From Sporomusa sp. KB1 (GTDB lineage Bacteria > Bacillota > Negativicutes > Sporomusales > Sporomusaceae): a stretch of 64,000 bases of DNA. Location of the stretch: NCBI RefSeq assembly GCF_007830295.1, contig NZ_VLKC01000002.1:2058558-2122557 (forward strand). The letters run 5' to 3'. Shown here piece after piece: positions 54,481 through 63,964 of the stretch; position 1 is the first letter of the stretch; each line of letters opens with the position of its first letter. A program made the position numbers and the translations under genes. The notes beneath the pieces were generated by a model that was not told the origin of the DNA, did no database searches, and saw only the letters and a program-made list of their open reading frames with translations.

Positions 54481-54525
54481 GGGCTGTGTTGAAACGTTTA
54501 CGTTTCAACACGGCCCCTATTCTTT
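54481..54525 (+). terminator. Terminator after the SASP fragment
   Basis: GGGCTGTGTTGAAACG / CGTTTCAACACGGCCC around TTTA, followed by CTATTCTTT. Confidence 0.85.
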
Positions 54526-54594
54526 AATGTTAGATCATTATGATAGAAAATTTTAAAAGATAGTAGGCAAAGAATCGCAAATAAAGCGAGAGTC

Positions 54595-54840
54595 TCACAA
54601 TTCAATATCGACCATAGTTTCTGGCGCGGAGTTTATCTTGTTAACAAGGTTGACCCATTCATAATTCGAAAGAAATGCTTGGCCAGGGTCCACAACGTAA
54701 GCCGGTACCCGGAAATTAACTGTGTTTCCAAAGCTGGCCACAGATAAGACCCCGCCATAGGCAGCAAGCGTAATGCGATCAAAATCAATGATAGGAAGAG
54801 CTTGGTCCAAGAAAAAATATTTATTGATTAATACTTTCAA
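54595..54840 (-). CDS. Small hypothetical protein
   Basis: An 81-residue acidic protein with TTG start preceded by AAAGGAGGTC (minus strand), a strong site. Sequence VLINKYFFLDQALPIIDFDRITLAAYGG shows beta strands. Function unknown. The site and clean stop support a real gene. Confidence 0.65.
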   Translation of the reverse strand: MKVLINKYFFLDQALPIIDFDRITLAAYGGVLSVASFGNTVNFRVPAYVVDPGQAFLSNYEWVNLVNKINSAPETMVDIEL

Positions 54841-55168
54841 GTGTATGACCTCCTTTTACAGCGTAATGATTGCTATGTGGTATGAATAGTATTGATATAC
54901 GAACAATAAGTCAACTAGCACTATTTTAGTATTTGTTGGTTGAGAAATAAAAACCCGTACAAAACTATTTTTCTACGACTTCATTACCAGCCCTTGACTC
55001 TCCCTAAGGCTTGAAATTTTTTTAAATCAACACGCTGCTAACTGCCGGAGTTTACTTTTTTATGATAATATTAGATAATAAGGAGTACTATAGGTATTAT
55101 CAGTATAAGAGGCAGTAGAGACTCGCTAATTCCCAGCGCTGTATTCTTTACTGTACAATGATAAAAAA
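54841..55168. other. Intergenic region without recognisable elements
   Basis: About 330 bases, AT-rich, with no gene or clear hairpin. It would hold the promoters of the flanking divergent genes. Confidence 0.4.
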
Positions 55169-55747
55169 GTGAAAACGAAGGGCGTTGGTTGCGTGGAGTG
55201 TGGTTGTGTGCTTCAAGGTAAGAGAGTTTGTCTTAGGACAGTACGTGAATCTGATCTTGAGTTAATTTATAGATTAATGACTGATGTATCGCAAAAGGGT
55301 GAATATTGGCTAATTGATATTCCAGCTGAACCGGCATTTCGACGGGGATTTGCCGATAGAGGTTTTTGGCATGAGCACTTTGGCCGGTTGCTTATTACTG
55401 ATCATCAAGATGAGGGTAGAGTTGTCGGCGAAATTATCTATTATCGCAATGCCGATTACCGCGCTGGTTATGAGGTTGGGTACCAGATTTTCCGGCGCGC
55501 TGACAGAGGAAAAGGCTATATGTCTGAGGCTTTGTCGTTGTTTTCCGCATTTTTATTTGAGTCTAAACCCATTCCCCGGCTACAACTTACGGTAGTTGTT
55601 GGCAATGAATCCAGTCGCAAGGTGGCCGAAAAATGCGGTTACCGTTATGAGGGGACGCTGCGCAAGGCGGCTTTTCTCTCAGGTAAGTATGTTGATCTTG
55701 AACTCTTTGGGCTGCTTCCGGACGAATGTCCGCCGCTGCGGTTATAA
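55169..55747 (+). CDS. GNAT-family acetyltransferase (RimJ/RimL type)
   Basis: A 192-residue enzyme. LRTVRESDLELIYRLMTD and YEVGYQIFRRADRGKGYMSEAL (R-x-x-G-x-G/A, acetyl-CoA site) and VVGNESSRKVAEKCGYRYEGTLRK are the classic RimJ/L motifs. The exact start is unsure (GTG 55169 or a GTG near 55193). Substrate is probably an amino-terminal or small-molecule amine. Confidence 0.87.
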   Translation: MKTKGVGCVECGCVLQGKRVCLRTVRESDLELIYRLMTDVSQKGEYWLIDIPAEPAFRRGFADRGFWHEHFGRLLITDHQDEGRVVGEIIYYRNADYRAGYEVGYQIFRRADRGKGYMSEALSLFSAFLFESKPIPRLQLTVVVGNESSRKVAEKCGYRYEGTLRKAAFLSGKYVDLELFGLLPDECPPLRL

Positions 55748-55861
55748 GGTGCGAGTTGGCATTAAATGTATGCTAAGGGTGCTGCGTCGGCTGTACTTGG
55801 CAAAGCTGGAATACTATGTGGCCGCTTTGTGAAATACTACCTGTAAAAAGGAGTGGTGTTC

Positions 55862-56059
55862 ATGGATGCGAGTCGCGCCGAACAAATTATGAAATCGTCA
55901 GATATCATTGGTGTGATGTACCGTAATAATTATGTCTGGATTGAAGATATTGATAAAGGCCGGAATACGGCGCATGTAACCTATCTGGAAGAGCATAATA
56001 CGATCCATGTTGGGATTGACCAGCTTGAGGAAACAGGCCCGATAAAACAATTGCACTAA
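55862..56059 (+). CDS. sspH: Small acid-soluble spore protein H
   Basis: A 65-residue protein: MDASRAEQIMKSSDIIGVMY ... VWIEDIDKGRNTAHV ... HVGIDQLEE. This is the SspH pattern (RA-x-x-I, VWIE, and ending in L-x-E). ATG 55862 with AAGGAG upstream. It shows that the organism forms endospores. Confidence 0.9.
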   Translation: MDASRAEQIMKSSDIIGVMYRNNYVWIEDIDKGRNTAHVTYLEEHNTIHVGIDQLEETGPIKQLH

Positions 56060-56133
56060 AAGAGGCTGTAGCAGTAGAAGTTTGCTAATGAGCAGGAATC
56101 GGGCTTCTGTTTGTAGTATTCTAAGTAATAAGC

Positions 56134-56162
56134 TAAACCGCCATACGCTGGCGGTTTTATTT
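56134..56162 (+). terminator. Rho-independent terminator after sspH
   Basis: AAACCGCCA / TGGCGGTTT around TACGC, followed by TATTTT. Confidence 0.85.
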
Positions 56163-56251
56163 TACTTGCAGCCATGTGCAAGCAGGCTTGGCGGCGGCGG
56201 GAGTTTTCGCCAAAGTGGGCGCAAGGTATTTTCTACAGGCAGGTGATAATA

Positions 56252-57988
56252 TTGCTTGATAAGCAGTTAGTCCAAGAAGCGGTAAAACAGCGCTGGTTGC
56301 TGGCTGTTGTTACTATTCTCGGTGCTGGCGGTGGGGTACTGGCGGTTAGCCAGGCCTATTATCTTACGCAGGTCATTGATAAGATATTTTTAGGTAAACA
56401 GGAGTTAGGCGTTGTCGCGCCTGTTTTATGGCTGCTGGCAGGCTTGGCACTGCTGCGGGCAATTGTTATGTATGGCGAAGGGGTATTATCTTTTACGCTG
56501 GCAGCAGAGATAAAAACAACGCTCAGGCAGCGTCTGGTCAGTCATGTGCTGGCGTTGGGGCCGGTGACAATGGCACAGCAGCCTGCAGGCGAATTGATCA
56601 ATATTATCAGTGAGGGTGTAGAAAACCTTGATGCGTATTTTTCAAGATATTTGCCACAGCTGCTAAAGGCTGTTATTATTCCCATATTTATTTTAATGGT
56701 GGTGGGACCGCTTGATAGTACTACCGCTGTTATTATGGTTGTGACTGCGCCCTTAATTCCAGTTTTCATGATTCTGATTGGTAAGCTGGCAGAGAAGCGG
56801 AATCGCAGGCAATGGGAGACGCTCAATAATCTGAGTGCACATTTTTTAGACGTCCTGGCAGGATTAACTACGCTAAAGCTGTTTGGCCGGAGCAGGGAAC
56901 AAATAGCGATCATTGCCCGGGTCAGTAATGAGTTTCGTGATACTACCATGGAAGTGCTCAAGGTAGCCTTTCTATCAGCCTTGTCCCTGGAATTATTAGC
57001 TACCATCAGCACCGCTTTGGTAGCAGTGACTGTTGGCCTCCGGCTCTTATATGGAGAGGTTACCTTTGCGCAAGCGTTGTTTGTGCTGCTATTAGCGCCT
57101 GAATACTATTTGCCGCTGCGCATGCTAGGCAGTCAGTTTCACGCCGGCATGGACGGGAAATCGGCAGCAGCTGACATTTTCGGGTTACTGGCACTACAAG
57201 GGCCGGTAATGGCAAGTGGTGCAGTGCCTTTGGCGCGGCAGCAACAGATTGGGCTGGAATTCAGGGAGGTTTACGCTGCGTATCAACAAGGGGCGCGGCC
57301 TGCTTTGGCGGGGGTATCTTTTACGCTAATGGCCGGTCAGCACTTGGCTGTCGTGGGACCAAGCGGGGCGGGAAAAAGTACGCTGGCTGCTTTGCTGCTA
57401 AATTTTCTGTCGCCGGCAGCAGGGGAAATTTTGGTAAATGGCCTGGTGCTGCGCACGGTATGTGCTAGTGACTGGTTGCAGCAGGTGGCCTTTGTCCCTC
57501 AGCGACCGCATTTATTTCAAGGCTCGGCAGCTGACAATATTCGGTTGGCCCGACCGGACGCCTCGCTTGCTGAGGTAGTAGCTGCTGCCAAGGCGGCAGG
57601 GGCGCATGACTTTATTATGCGTTTGCCCAGTGGCTATGATACACCGGTAGGTGAAGGCGGCCAGGGGATCAGCGGTGGTGAGCGCCAACGGATAGCGATT
57701 GCCAGGGCTTTTTTGCAGAATGCGCCGCTGGTTATCTTAGATGAAGCGGTCAAGGGCCTTGATGTCAAATCCCAGGTCGCTTTGGATACGGCGCTCTCAA
57801 GACTGCTCGCTGGACGGACAGCGATTATTATTGCACACCGTATAACCACTGTGCGCCAGGCAGACAAAATTATGGTATTGAATGCGGGACAGATTGCCGA
57901 GACTGGTACGCATGCAGAGTTGCTGGCGAAAAACGGAATCTACAGTCGGCTGGTGGCAGCTTCTCAAGCCAGGGAGGTGATGCTATGA
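56252..57988 (+). CDS. cydD: Thiol reductant ABC exporter subunit CydD
   Basis: A 578-residue half-transporter: six hydrophobic segments (residues 15-310) and an ATPase domain with Walker A GPSGAGKST, signature ISGGERQR and Walker B LVILDEAVKGLD. CydDC moves cysteine and glutathione to the periplasm, needed to assemble cytochrome bd. The TTG at 56252 (AGGTGA upstream) gives the normal length. CydC overlaps by four bases. No cydAB genes are in the window. Confidence 0.92.
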   Translation: MLDKQLVQEAVKQRWLLAVVTILGAGGGVLAVSQAYYLTQVIDKIFLGKQELGVVAPVLWLLAGLALLRAIVMYGEGVLSFTLAAEIKTTLRQRLVSHVLALGPVTMAQQPAGELINIISEGVENLDAYFSRYLPQLLKAVIIPIFILMVVGPLDSTTAVIMVVTAPLIPVFMILIGKLAEKRNRRQWETLNNLSAHFLDVLAGLTTLKLFGRSREQIAIIARVSNEFRDTTMEVLKVAFLSALSLELLATISTALVAVTVGLRLLYGEVTFAQALFVLLLAPEYYLPLRMLGSQFHAGMDGKSAAADIFGLLALQGPVMASGAVPLARQQQIGLEFREVYAAYQQGARPALAGVSFTLMAGQHLAVVGPSGAGKSTLAALLLNFLSPAAGEILVNGLVLRTVCASDWLQQVAFVPQRPHLFQGSAADNIRLARPDASLAEVVAAAKAAGAHDFIMRLPSGYDTPVGEGGQGISGGERQRIAIARAFLQNAPLVILDEAVKGLDVKSQVALDTALSRLLAGRTAIIIAHRITTVRQADKIMVLNAGQIAETGTHAELLAKNGIYSRLVAASQAREVML

Positions 57989-59712
57989 TTAAGCTGCTGG
58001 CAGGCAAGCGAGCGACTATCATCATGGCTGCTGCAGCCTGTATCCTTGGTAGTTTTACAATTTACGCCAATGTTGGATTGTTAGCGGCTTCGGCCTGGCT
58101 AATCTCAGCCGCTGCGCTGCATCCGTCAGTAAATGAATTAGCGGTAGCTATTGTAGGGGTGCGGTTCTTTGGACTGGCACGGGCTATTTGCCGCTATGGG
58201 GAGAGGTATGTAAGCCATGAGGTTACCTTCCGCTTGTTGGCTGAAATCAGGATCTGGTTGTATAGCCGGATTGAGCCGCTGGCGCCAGGTGGGTTGGCCC
58301 GATTTGCCACAGGCGATATTTTTAGCCGCCTGGTAGCCGATGTGGAGACCTTGAAGTTCTTTTATTTGCGGGGCGTGTTTCCGGTAGTGATCGCCGTGTT
58401 AGTGGTTATAGCGACGATGGTGTTAGTAGCGTGGCTGGCACCCTGGCTGGCGTGGCCGGTGCTTGGTTTGGTTGTGCTGACAGGGTTCATTTTACCGGTA
58501 CTCCTTCATTGGCTGGGGTACAGGGCCGGCCAACTGGTTGTTGCCGCCAGAGCTGGTTTTAATGAGGTATTAGCTGACAGTATTGACGGCCTTACCGAAT
58601 TGGCAGCTATGGGGCAAGCCAAAGCACAGGCAGGCAAGGTTGCTGCGGCAGCCGCAACCTTGCGGGCTGGCCAAAAAAAGGCCAATGCGGTGACGGCATT
58701 GGCTGAGGCTATGGGTGGATTGGGTGTAAATCTAACTGTCCTTATTGTTATTATGCTGGCTGCGCCGCTGGTCGGAGCAGGGCAACTTGATGGCGTTTAT
58801 CTGGCTGTTGTGGCGCTGGCAGTGCAAGCCAGCTTTGAGGCTATTTTGCCATTGCCTGCCGTAGTCTATTATTTGCAGGAAAGTGCGGCAGCTGTGGCGC
58901 GCCTGCAGGATATTACCTGTAAAGGGACATCTGCTCTTGCTGGAGGCGCCTGTATTGTCCCGCGCGGGCCGCTGACGCTGACGGCAGATAAGCTGTCGTT
59001 TTCTTACCAGCCGGAGCAGCCGCCGGTGTTGTCAGACATAGCCTTTAGCCTGCCGCCAGGCAAGCGGCTGGCGGTGGTAGGTGCAAGTGGGGCTGGGAAA
59101 AGTACGTTGGCCGGACTTATTTTGCGGTTTTTGGATTATAATCAGGGAACGCTCTTATTAAATGGTTCTGATATTAGGGAATATGATTCTGAGGCGGTTC
59201 GCCGCCTGGTTAGCGTAGTGAGTCAGGACACCTATTTGTTTAATGCGACCATCAGGGATAATATTCTTTTGGCTAACCCGGAGGCGACGCCAGACGAGTT
59301 CGCGCCCGCCATGGAAGGGGCTTTGCTCAGCGACTTTATCGCCCGGTTACCTCACGGTCTGGATACCCGGACAGGGCAAAACGGACTAGCTCTATCCGGT
59401 GGCGAGCGCCAGCGGATTGCCCTGGCCCGGGCGTTACTCAAGGCTGCGCCCATATGGCTTTTAGATGAGCCAACCGTCGGGCTTGATGCTGAAGCCGAGC
59501 AGATGGTGATGCAGCATATTTTGCAGGCAGCAGGCAGCCGTTCGGTGTTTCTGATAACGCACCGGCTGTTAGGTTTAGAGGTCATGGATGAGATCCTTGT
59601 GATTGACAATGGCAAAATCGTCGAACAGGGAACCTGGCAGCAGTTGCTGGCTGGTAGAGGCTTATTTTATCAGATGTGGACCCTGCAACAAGATACACTA
59701 AATAGTGCTTGA
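57985..59712 (+). CDS. cydC: Thiol reductant ABC exporter subunit CydC
   Basis: A 575-residue partner half-transporter: membrane domain about residues 1-300 and ATPase with Walker A GASGAGKST, signature LSGGERQRIA, Walker B IWLLDEPTVGLD. It overlaps cydD by ATGA and is translationally coupled. GC content is higher in this pair than in nearby genes. Confidence 0.93.
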   Translation: MIKLLAGKRATIIMAAAACILGSFTIYANVGLLAASAWLISAAALHPSVNELAVAIVGVRFFGLARAICRYGERYVSHEVTFRLLAEIRIWLYSRIEPLAPGGLARFATGDIFSRLVADVETLKFFYLRGVFPVVIAVLVVIATMVLVAWLAPWLAWPVLGLVVLTGFILPVLLHWLGYRAGQLVVAARAGFNEVLADSIDGLTELAAMGQAKAQAGKVAAAAATLRAGQKKANAVTALAEAMGGLGVNLTVLIVIMLAAPLVGAGQLDGVYLAVVALAVQASFEAILPLPAVVYYLQESAAAVARLQDITCKGTSALAGGACIVPRGPLTLTADKLSFSYQPEQPPVLSDIAFSLPPGKRLAVVGASGAGKSTLAGLILRFLDYNQGTLLLNGSDIREYDSEAVRRLVSVVSQDTYLFNATIRDNILLANPEATPDEFAPAMEGALLSDFIARLPHGLDTRTGQNGLALSGGERQRIALARALLKAAPIWLLDEPTVGLDAEAEQMVMQHILQAAGSRSVFLITHRLLGLEVMDEILVIDNGKIVEQGTWQQLLAGRGLFYQMWTLQQDTLNSA

Positions 59713-59757
59713 GGTAGTTTCCCTATTATGGTAAGGTATATAGTGGAGGCGATACCT

Positions 59758-60459
59758 ATGACAGAGCCGACCTACTCGGTGGAAAAAGAGTGTCCAGTGT
59801 GTCAGCAGAAATTTGACGTTACCCGTACACGCGGCAGACAGATCTTGGTGAAACAGGACAGTGATTTTTGTTCGTACTTTCGAGATATAAATCCGTACTA
59901 TTATACAATTTGGGTGTGCCCTCATTGCGGTTATGCGGCAACTGACAGCTATTTTGCAGAGTTATCAGTGGCCGCTAAAGATAAGATTGCCAAATTTCTG
60001 GCAAGCAGAGCGGTAAATGTAAATTACAGTGGCAACCGTACCCGTGAGCAGGCTATATCGACGTATAAGTTAGCTATTTTTTTTGCTGAACTTATCGCGG
60101 CTCCGGCCAGCAAACTGGCAGACTTGTATCTTAAGCTCAGTTGGTTGTATCGGGAGGGAGAAGATGAAGAAGACGAAAAAGCTGCCCTCGCGATTGCCTG
60201 TGAACAGTATGAACAAGCGTTATTTCGCGAACGGTTGCCTATTGGTACATTGAGTGAAGCGGCGGTCAGCTATTTAATTGGTGAGTTGGCACGGCGGACT
60301 GATCAAACAGAAAAAGCCTTATTATATTTGGGTAAGGTTGTCGGCAATCCGGCAGCCAAGCTGGAACCGAGGGTATTTAAACTGGCAAGAGATGCCTGGC
60401 ATGCGGCCAGAGCCACCCGGGATGGGGAAGAGGTACCGGCAGAAGCGGTGGCTGATTAA
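59758..60459 (+). CDS. DUF2225-family protein
   Basis: A 233-residue protein. Two Cys pairs (CPVCQ at the start, CPHCGYA near residue 60) bind zinc, then a helical TPR-like region (ISTYKLAIFFAELIAAPASKLADLYLKLSWLYR). The family is common in Firmicutes and of unknown function. ATG 59758 follows GGAGG. Likely transcribed with cydC. Confidence 0.88.
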   Translation: MTEPTYSVEKECPVCQQKFDVTRTRGRQILVKQDSDFCSYFRDINPYYYTIWVCPHCGYAATDSYFAELSVAAKDKIAKFLASRAVNVNYSGNRTREQAISTYKLAIFFAELIAAPASKLADLYLKLSWLYREGEDEEDEKAALAIACEQYEQALFRERLPIGTLSEAAVSYLIGELARRTDQTEKALLYLGKVVGNPAAKLEPRVFKLARDAWHAARATRDGEEVPAEAVAD

Positions 60460-60491
60460 CGCCACCGCCTAGACACAACAATACAGATAAA

Positions 60492-60527
60492 AGCGCTGAC
60501 GGTAATGACCGTCAGCGCTAATTTTTT
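60492..60527. terminator. Bidirectional terminator
   Basis: AGCGCTGACGGT / ACCGTCAGCGCT with AATG loop, then AATTTTTT. It separates the DUF2225 gene and the convergent flavin reductase. Confidence 0.9.
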
Positions 60528-60547
60528 AGTAGCTATTCCTAATTTTC

Positions 60548-61051
60548 TTACTCAATTTTATAGGCGGCGACAATTTCACCAAAATACAGAGTGTGGTAGT
60601 CGCCATCGGCATAGCAGGAGTTCTTGGTGGTTGAATCCAGGTTTGCTGGTGTCATGGTCTCTTTAAACAGTACCTTGCATTCCAGTTGGAGGCCGGGAGC
60701 GGCAATAACCGGGGTAGATATGGACTGGCCGGCAGCAAGGGTAAGTTTGGCAGCGGCAATTTTGTCCAGGTCACGGCCTGATTTGGAGCCGCACAGTGCC
60801 AGCGCTTCTTTCATGTCTGCCAGCGGCAGGGTAATAGTGAACTCGTTGCTTTGTTCGACAAGCTCTTTAGTATAACGTGATTGCCGTACCATAGCGGTAA
60901 ATACCGGTTTACGCCACATAATGCCGACACTGCCCCAGCCAATTGTCATAGTGTTGGTTTTACCGCCATAGGCAGTTGTCATAAAGGCATTTTGGGGCAT
61001 AAGTTTAGCAGCCTCAGCGGAAAATTGTTCATAGGTAAGTTGGTTTGTCAT
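60548..61051 (-). CDS. Flavin reductase family protein
   Basis: A 167-residue protein of the split-barrel flavin reductase family: NAFMTTAYGGKTNTMTIGWGSVGIMWRKPVFTAMVRQSRYT holds the FMN-binding segments. ATG follows AGGGGGG (minus strand). It may supply reduced flavin or serve as a redox enzyme in anaerobic metabolism. Downstream of larA by about 45 bases; a possible operon. Confidence 0.87.
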   Translation of the reverse strand: MTNQLTYEQFSAEAAKLMPQNAFMTTAYGGKTNTMTIGWGSVGIMWRKPVFTAMVRQSRYTKELVEQSNEFTITLPLADMKEALALCGSKSGRDLDKIAAAKLTLAAGQSISTPVIAAPGLQLECKVLFKETMTPANLDSTTKNSCYADGDYHTLYFGEIVAAYKIE

Positions 61052-61097
61052 AATTGGTCCCCCCTGTTTTTATACATATATGTTTATATAATGAGTC

Positions 61098-62357
61098 TTA
61101 TCTTACATAAGGAATTGATAGTGGTCCTTGTGGTAGTACTGCCACACTGGCTCCGGATTTCTTTGCTAATAGTTGGGTTATGGCACCGCACGGGTTAGCA
61201 ACCGGAATAAGCTTGGCGGCTTTTACGATTTGTTCATCAAGCGAGGAGTATAGATAACAGTCGGCTTTCTGCTGAATCATAGCCTGTGCCTGAACCTGCC
61301 ACTGGTCAAATAATCTAAACTCAGGTGTGTTAATCATAGCTAACAGTTCCTGTGGCGTTGCTTTCATTGTAAGAATTTTACCATAATTGCCATGAGCGGG
61401 TACACCGTCTGAGCATTCTGAGCAAGTTAAGATAGCGCCACCTTGTTTGACGATTTGAGCGGCAGCGCTCATGCCCTTAACAGTCTGATAGAGGTTTTGG
61501 TCAAGCGGATAGCCAGAGTTGGTGGTAATTACAATGTCAAAGGGCTGGTCAACAGGAAACATGGCATGGTCTTTAACAAAAGCGCAGCCGGCACGATGAG
61601 CGTTAAGCAGTTCACCGGCGAATACACCTGTGATTTCTTTTTGACCGTTGAGTGTGACATTAAGCATAAAGTCTGGCTTGGCCAGTAAGCAGTTTTGGGT
61701 AGCTGCATCCTGGACAATATTACCATCGATGATTCCCCAGGTGCTGTTGCGGTGCCCGATCATTTGTGCGTTGTGAAAGTCCTGAATGGTGGATATACCG
61801 GCAATACCGGGGCAGATACCTTTGGGGCCGCCGGAGAAACCAGCAAAAAAATGGGGTTCAATGAAGCCTGTGACAATTTTAAAAGTACAGTTAACATAGG
61901 TTTTATTTAGGTAGACATCAGAACCATAGCTGTTTTTTCCCACCAGTACAAGTTCTTCAGGGTCAAAGGCATTGTGGTTAATAATACGGACAGTATCGAC
62001 GACTTCCTGGCCAAGCATTTGCACAAGCTCCTGGTTGGTATTGGCACGATGACTGCCTAAGCCGTTAATAATGACAAAGTTTTCTTTGGGAATATGAGCT
62101 AGTTCTTCCAAAAGCCAAGGGATAAGCTTATGATTGGGTGTGGGGCGGGTCAGGTCTGAGATGACAATGGCGATAGTATCAGATGCTGTAACTAGGTCTT
62201 TGAGGGGCGGTGTTCCAAGTGGTTGGCGCAAGGCTTGTTGTACAGCTGCTTTGTCAGCGTTCAGGCCGTCCAGATGCCGGGGTTCAATAATTACTGCCCG
62301 ATCAGGCACCATGATCGAGAGTGTGTCTTTCCCGTAAGCCAGAGCTACGTGTTTCAT
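61098..62357 (-). CDS. larA: Nickel-dependent lactate racemase
   Basis: A 419-residue enzyme that interconverts D- and L-lactate using the nickel-pincer nucleotide. Conserved positions visible: DLTRPTP (D and R), GLGSHR (His), EPHFFAGFSGGPKG (His and the cofactor-linking Lys) and the His of QMIGHRNS. It needs LarB, LarC and LarE, which are not in the window. Normal length. Starts after AAAGGCAGG. The other homologue at 3050 is more divergent. Confidence 0.9.
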   Translation of the reverse strand: MKHVALAYGKDTLSIMVPDRAVIIEPRHLDGLNADKAAVQQALRQPLGTPPLKDLVTASDTIAIVISDLTRPTPNHKLIPWLLEELAHIPKENFVIINGLGSHRANTNQELVQMLGQEVVDTVRIINHNAFDPEELVLVGKNSYGSDVYLNKTYVNCTFKIVTGFIEPHFFAGFSGGPKGICPGIAGISTIQDFHNAQMIGHRNSTWGIIDGNIVQDAATQNCLLAKPDFMLNVTLNGQKEITGVFAGELLNAHRAGCAFVKDHAMFPVDQPFDIVITTNSGYPLDQNLYQTVKGMSAAAQIVKQGGAILTCSECSDGVPAHGNYGKILTMKATPQELLAMINTPEFRLFDQWQVQAQAMIQQKADCYLYSSLDEQIVKAAKLIPVANPCGAITQLLAKKSGASVAVLPQGPLSIPYVR

Positions 62358-62561
62358 ATTGATACCTGCCTTTCCTTTGTAGGTATATATACATTTTATC
62401 CTGAATGTATTGGAACCTCAATAGCTTTGCCAATATTGACCTAAAAGAATCAAGCTATGAGGATAAAAAGTAATGCAGTGCCTGTTTGAAAACGTAACAT
62501 GTCACGTTGTATATAGAAAGTCAAAAAGGCGTTTACAAGCTCATGATTAAGAAGCGATTTT

Positions 62562-62598
62562 CCCGCGTATCCTATAGCGGTACGCGGGTTTTGTTTTT
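62562..62598 (+). terminator. Isolated terminator between larA and the decarboxylase
   Basis: CCCGCGTA / TACGCGGG around TCCTATAGCGG, followed by TTTTGTTTTT. No plus-strand gene lies upstream, so it may end a short transcript (about 62400-62598) or be part of an attenuator. Confidence 0.7.
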
Positions 62599-62611
62599 AT
62601 AAAAAATTTGC

Positions 62612-62639
62612 TTGCACTTTGGGTCAATTATGTTACAAT
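62612..62639 (+). promoter_or_regulatory. Promoter of the decarboxylase gene
   Basis: TTGCAC (62612-62617) and TACAAT (62634-62639) with 16-base spacing, after the isolated terminator. Confidence 0.6.
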
Positions 62640-62687
62640 CATATAGTACTTTTCAAAAAAAAAGCAGGTAAAAAGGAGCGATGATAA

Positions 62688-63851
62688 GTGAAATATTTTA
62701 GGTTATCCCAGGATGCTGTCAAGGCACTGGCTGATACCTACAGCACTCCCTTGTTGGTGCTGTCTTTAGAACAAATTGAATTAAATTACAAGCTGCTGGC
62801 TGAGAATATGCCAGATGTTAAAATATATTACGCCGTCAAGGCCAATCCGGATGAACGAATTATCCGGAAGCTTGACACGCTTGGCGGTTATTTCGACGTC
62901 GCGTCTGACGGTGAGATGCGTATGTTGAATCAGTTAGGCATTGACTCTGACCGCATGGTGTATGCTAATCCGGTGAAAACAAACAGCGGTTTAAAAGTAG
63001 CGCATGATGTTGGGGTGCATAAATTTACTTTTGACAGTGAAAGTGAAATTGAAAAAATGGCAACAGCTATTCCCGGAGGCACTGTTTTGCTGCGCATCCG
63101 GGTGGACAACCCGCATGCATTGGTTGATCTTAATAAAAAATTTGGCGTACATCCGGATGAGGCGCTGGAGCTTTTGACCAAAGCGAAGGCGGCCGGACTT
63201 GATGTGGCTGGGTTGTGCTTCCATGTTGGCAGCCAGTCAACAAGCAGTGAAGCCTACATTGCTGCGCTCAAAAGTTGCCGTAAACTTTTTGATGCAGCTA
63301 AAGGATTAGGTATGCATCTTCATATTATTGACATTGGCGGTGGTTTTCCTATTCCCACGTTGGTCGAAGAGCCTGATGTGGCGCAAATGGCAGCTGCTAT
63401 TTATAAAGTTATTAGACAATATTTTCCTGATACTGAGATTTGGGCGGAGCCAGGCCGGTATATCTGTGGTACGGCGGTTAATCTGATTACTCAGGTTATT
63501 GGCACCAAAGTGCGCAATAATCAGCAATGGTACTTCCTGGATGATGGTTTGTACGGGACTTTTTCAGGCGTTATCTTTGATCACTGGGATTTTGAACTGG
63601 AGACCTTTAAGACTGGTAAAATGATTCCGGCCACCTTTGCCGGTCCAAGCTGCGATTCGCTGGACATTATGTTTCGGGATAAACATACTGTGCCGATGGA
63701 GATTGGCGACTTGATTCTGGTGCCTAACTGCGGGGCTTATACGTCGGCTTCAGCAACCGTATTCAATGGCTTTGCCAAAACGCAAATTGTTGTGTGGGAA
63801 GAAGTATATAAAGCAATTCAGGCCAAGCTTGAGTTAGCTACTGCGGGGTAA
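62688..63851 (+). CDS. PLP-dependent lysine/ornithine decarboxylase-like enzyme (fold type III)
   Basis: A 387-residue enzyme of the eukaryotic-type ornithine decarboxylase/diaminopimelate decarboxylase fold. PLP lysine in YYAVKANPD (residues 47-55), HVGSQ, DIGGGFP, EPGRYI, and the catalytic Cys region GPSCDSLD near residue 325. The sequence around LNKKFGVHPDEALELL suggests the lysine/ornithine decarboxylase of Selenomonas type, which makes cadaverine or putrescine that is attached to the peptidoglycan of Negativicutes. GTG start after AAAGGAGCG. Confidence 0.88.
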   Translation: MKYFRLSQDAVKALADTYSTPLLVLSLEQIELNYKLLAENMPDVKIYYAVKANPDERIIRKLDTLGGYFDVASDGEMRMLNQLGIDSDRMVYANPVKTNSGLKVAHDVGVHKFTFDSESEIEKMATAIPGGTVLLRIRVDNPHALVDLNKKFGVHPDEALELLTKAKAAGLDVAGLCFHVGSQSTSSEAYIAALKSCRKLFDAAKGLGMHLHIIDIGGGFPIPTLVEEPDVAQMAAAIYKVIRQYFPDTEIWAEPGRYICGTAVNLITQVIGTKVRNNQQWYFLDDGLYGTFSGVIFDHWDFELETFKTGKMIPATFAGPSCDSLDIMFRDKHTVPMEIGDLILVPNCGAYTSASATVFNGFAKTQIVVWEEVYKAIQAKLELATAG

Positions 63852-63875
63852 TGAAATAGCTTTGCTTAAAAAGGT

Positions 63876-63903
63876 AAAACCCTTCCGTGTGAAGGGTTTT
63901 TAT
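63876..63903 (+). terminator. Rho-independent terminator
   Basis: AAAACCCTTC / GAAGGGTTTT around CGTGT, then TTATTTT. Confidence 0.9.
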
Positions 63904-63925
63904 TTTCCTATTATATAACAAAGGT

Positions 63926-63955
63926 AAGGAGCCGCCATAGGAAAAGCGGCTCCTT
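63926..63955 (-). terminator. Terminator of the gene at the right edge
   Basis: AAGGAGCCGC / GCGGCTCCTT around CATAGGAAAA. It lies just past the stop of the partial minus-strand gene. Confidence 0.7.
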
Positions 63956-63964
63956 GGCAGATGA

